DNA from: Oscillospiraceae bacterium
GTDB lineage: Bacteria > Bacillota > Clostridia > Oscillospirales > Oscillospiraceae
NCBI GenBank assembly: GCA_031280855.1
Contig: JAITGH010000152.1
Span: 1-6,085 of the forward strand
Length of the DNA stretch: 6,085 nt
Direction of reading: 5' to 3'
In this document: piece by piece, positions 5,711 through 6,085 of the stretch
Numbering within the stretch: the first letter of the stretch is position 1
Layout: every line of letters starts with the position of its first letter
The notes under the pieces: generated by a model
What the model was told of the DNA's origin: nothing
Database searches by the model: none
What the model saw: only the letters and a program-made list of their open reading frames with translations
Made by a program: the position numbers and the translations under genes

Positions 5711-5799
5711 ATGAGCCTCCGAAGGTGGGTGTTATGATGAAATCGATACCAATCCCCCGCGGCAACTCAAGCCGGGCAAGTTTCGTCGCTGCGCCGGGT

Positions 5800-5827
5800 C
5801 GGCGTTCTTCTGATCATTATAACGCCG
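5800..5827 (-). other. Inverted repeat in the AAA+ ATPase leader
   Basis: CGGCGTT (5800-5806) and AACGCCG (5821-5827) give a 7-bp stem with a 14-nt loop, which itself contains the palindrome TGATCA. It lies about 20 nt downstream of the expected transcript start of the ATPase gene. It could be a 5' stabilising hairpin or an operator. Confidence 0.45.
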
Positions 5828-5852
5828 CTGCTCTTCTTATTTGGATAGTGAC

Positions 5853-5881
5853 ATTATACCACAAGTTACCGCCGATGTCAA
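5853..5881 (-). promoter_or_regulatory. Perfect-consensus promoter of the AAA+ ATPase gene
   Basis: On the minus strand TTGACA (5876-5881) and TATAAT (5853-5858) are separated by exactly 17 bp, the full sigma-A consensus. Transcription should begin near 5846. Such a promoter implies either strong constitutive expression or a repressor that holds it in check. Confidence 0.88.
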
Positions 5882-5905
5882 TAGGCAAACGCGAAACTTC
5901 ACAAG

Positions 5906-5920
5906 ATGTTCATAAAACAT
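5906..5920. promoter_or_regulatory. Small dyad between the divergent promoters
   Basis: ATGTT (5906-5910) and AACAT (5916-5920) form a dyad with a 5-bp spacer, in the AT-rich DNA between the two -35 boxes. It could bind a regulator of both units, but short dyads like this are frequent in AT-rich DNA. Confidence 0.25.
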
Positions 5921-5955
5921 TTACATTTCAACCGGAAAGAGTTTACAAAATTCTG

Positions 5956-5984
5956 TTGACTTCGCGCATAGCTTGGGGTATAAT
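5956..5984 (+). promoter_or_regulatory. Sigma-A-type promoter for the gene starting at 6024
   Basis: TTGACT (5956-5961, 5 of 6) and a perfect TATAAT (5979-5984) have a 17-bp spacer. The start should be near 5991, giving a leader of only about 33 nt. It is as strong as the divergent ATPase promoter. Confidence 0.85.
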
Positions 5985-6023
5985 AGAGAGTGGTAGAGTT
6001 ATAAATTTCCGGAAGTGATGAGT

Positions 6024-6085
6024 ATGAACAACAGACCTCCAGATAACGGCAATCCGGAGCGCGGAAATACGGGACGGCTGCCGGA
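6024..6085 (+). CDS. Unidentified protein, N-terminal 20 codons only
   Basis: An open frame runs off the right edge after a strong promoter. The visible residues are hydrophilic and rich in Asn, Pro, Gly and Arg (MNNRPPDNGNPERGN...), like the disordered N-terminal tail of many cytoplasmic or membrane-anchored proteins, and too short to place in a family. Two ATGs are in frame, at 6018 and 6024. The second is preferred because GGAAG (6011-6015) lies 8 nt before it but only 2 nt before the first. Confidence 0.6.
   Translation, partial: MNNRPPDNGNPERGNTGRLP

Larger units (their letters stand above)
5711..6023. other. Divergent intergenic region with two strong promoters
   Basis: There is no gene in these 313 bases. 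From left to right they hold the ribosome binding site (GGAGG, 5716-5720) and roughly 135-nt leader of the AAA+ ATPase, its promoter, a 74-bp AT-rich stretch with a small dyad, and the promoter and short leader of the plus-strand gene that leaves the window. Confidence 0.8.

Overview
The window looks like a piece of chromosome from an anaerobic Firmicute, most likely a GC-rich member of the Clostridia. This rests on several things. The Shine-Dalgarno sites are strong (AAGGAGG type). The promoters are sharp, sigma-A-like and AT-rich, set in otherwise GC-rich coding DNA. There is an LplB/YtcP-type sugar permease pair. There is also a ferredoxin/ASKHA corrinoid-activation protein with a DUF2284 partner, both typical of anaerobes. 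The taxonomic placement is inference.

The layout is four transcription units that alternate in strand. (1) On the minus strand from about 2052 down past base 1: a DUF2284 cysteine-rich metal-binding protein (1444-1980), then a GTG-started RACo-like reductive activator of corrinoid proteins (1-1355, cut by the window edge). (2) On the plus strand from about 2157: a roughly 155-nt leader with strong potential secondary structure, then two CUT1 permease genes (2312-3226 and 3260-4243), closed by a strong hairpin terminator (4258-4299). (3) On the minus strand, convergent with unit 2: a single MoxR-type AAA+ ATPase (4298-5710), driven by a perfect TTGACA-17-TATAAT promoter and preceded by a leader of about 135 nt. 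(4) On the plus strand from about 5991: the first 20 codons of an unidentified gene.

Unit 1 probably serves corrinoid-dependent methyl transfer. The activator would pass electrons through its [2Fe-2S] domain to reset inactive Co(II) corrinoid. The methyltransferase and corrinoid protein are not in view. Unit 2 encodes the membrane channel of an oligosaccharide importer, but neither the binding lipoprotein nor the ATPase is here. The MoxR ATPase normally acts with a VWA-domain protein, which is absent next to it.

There is no CRISPR array, transposase, tRNA gene or other clear mobile element. I see no overtly new multigene system. The most interesting unexplained object is the structured leader of the permease operon (2208-2275). 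It has an 8-bp closing stem, a 7-bp inner stem, a possible pseudoknot and a competing alternative fold. It also has a colinear resemblance to a conserved stretch of 23S rRNA.
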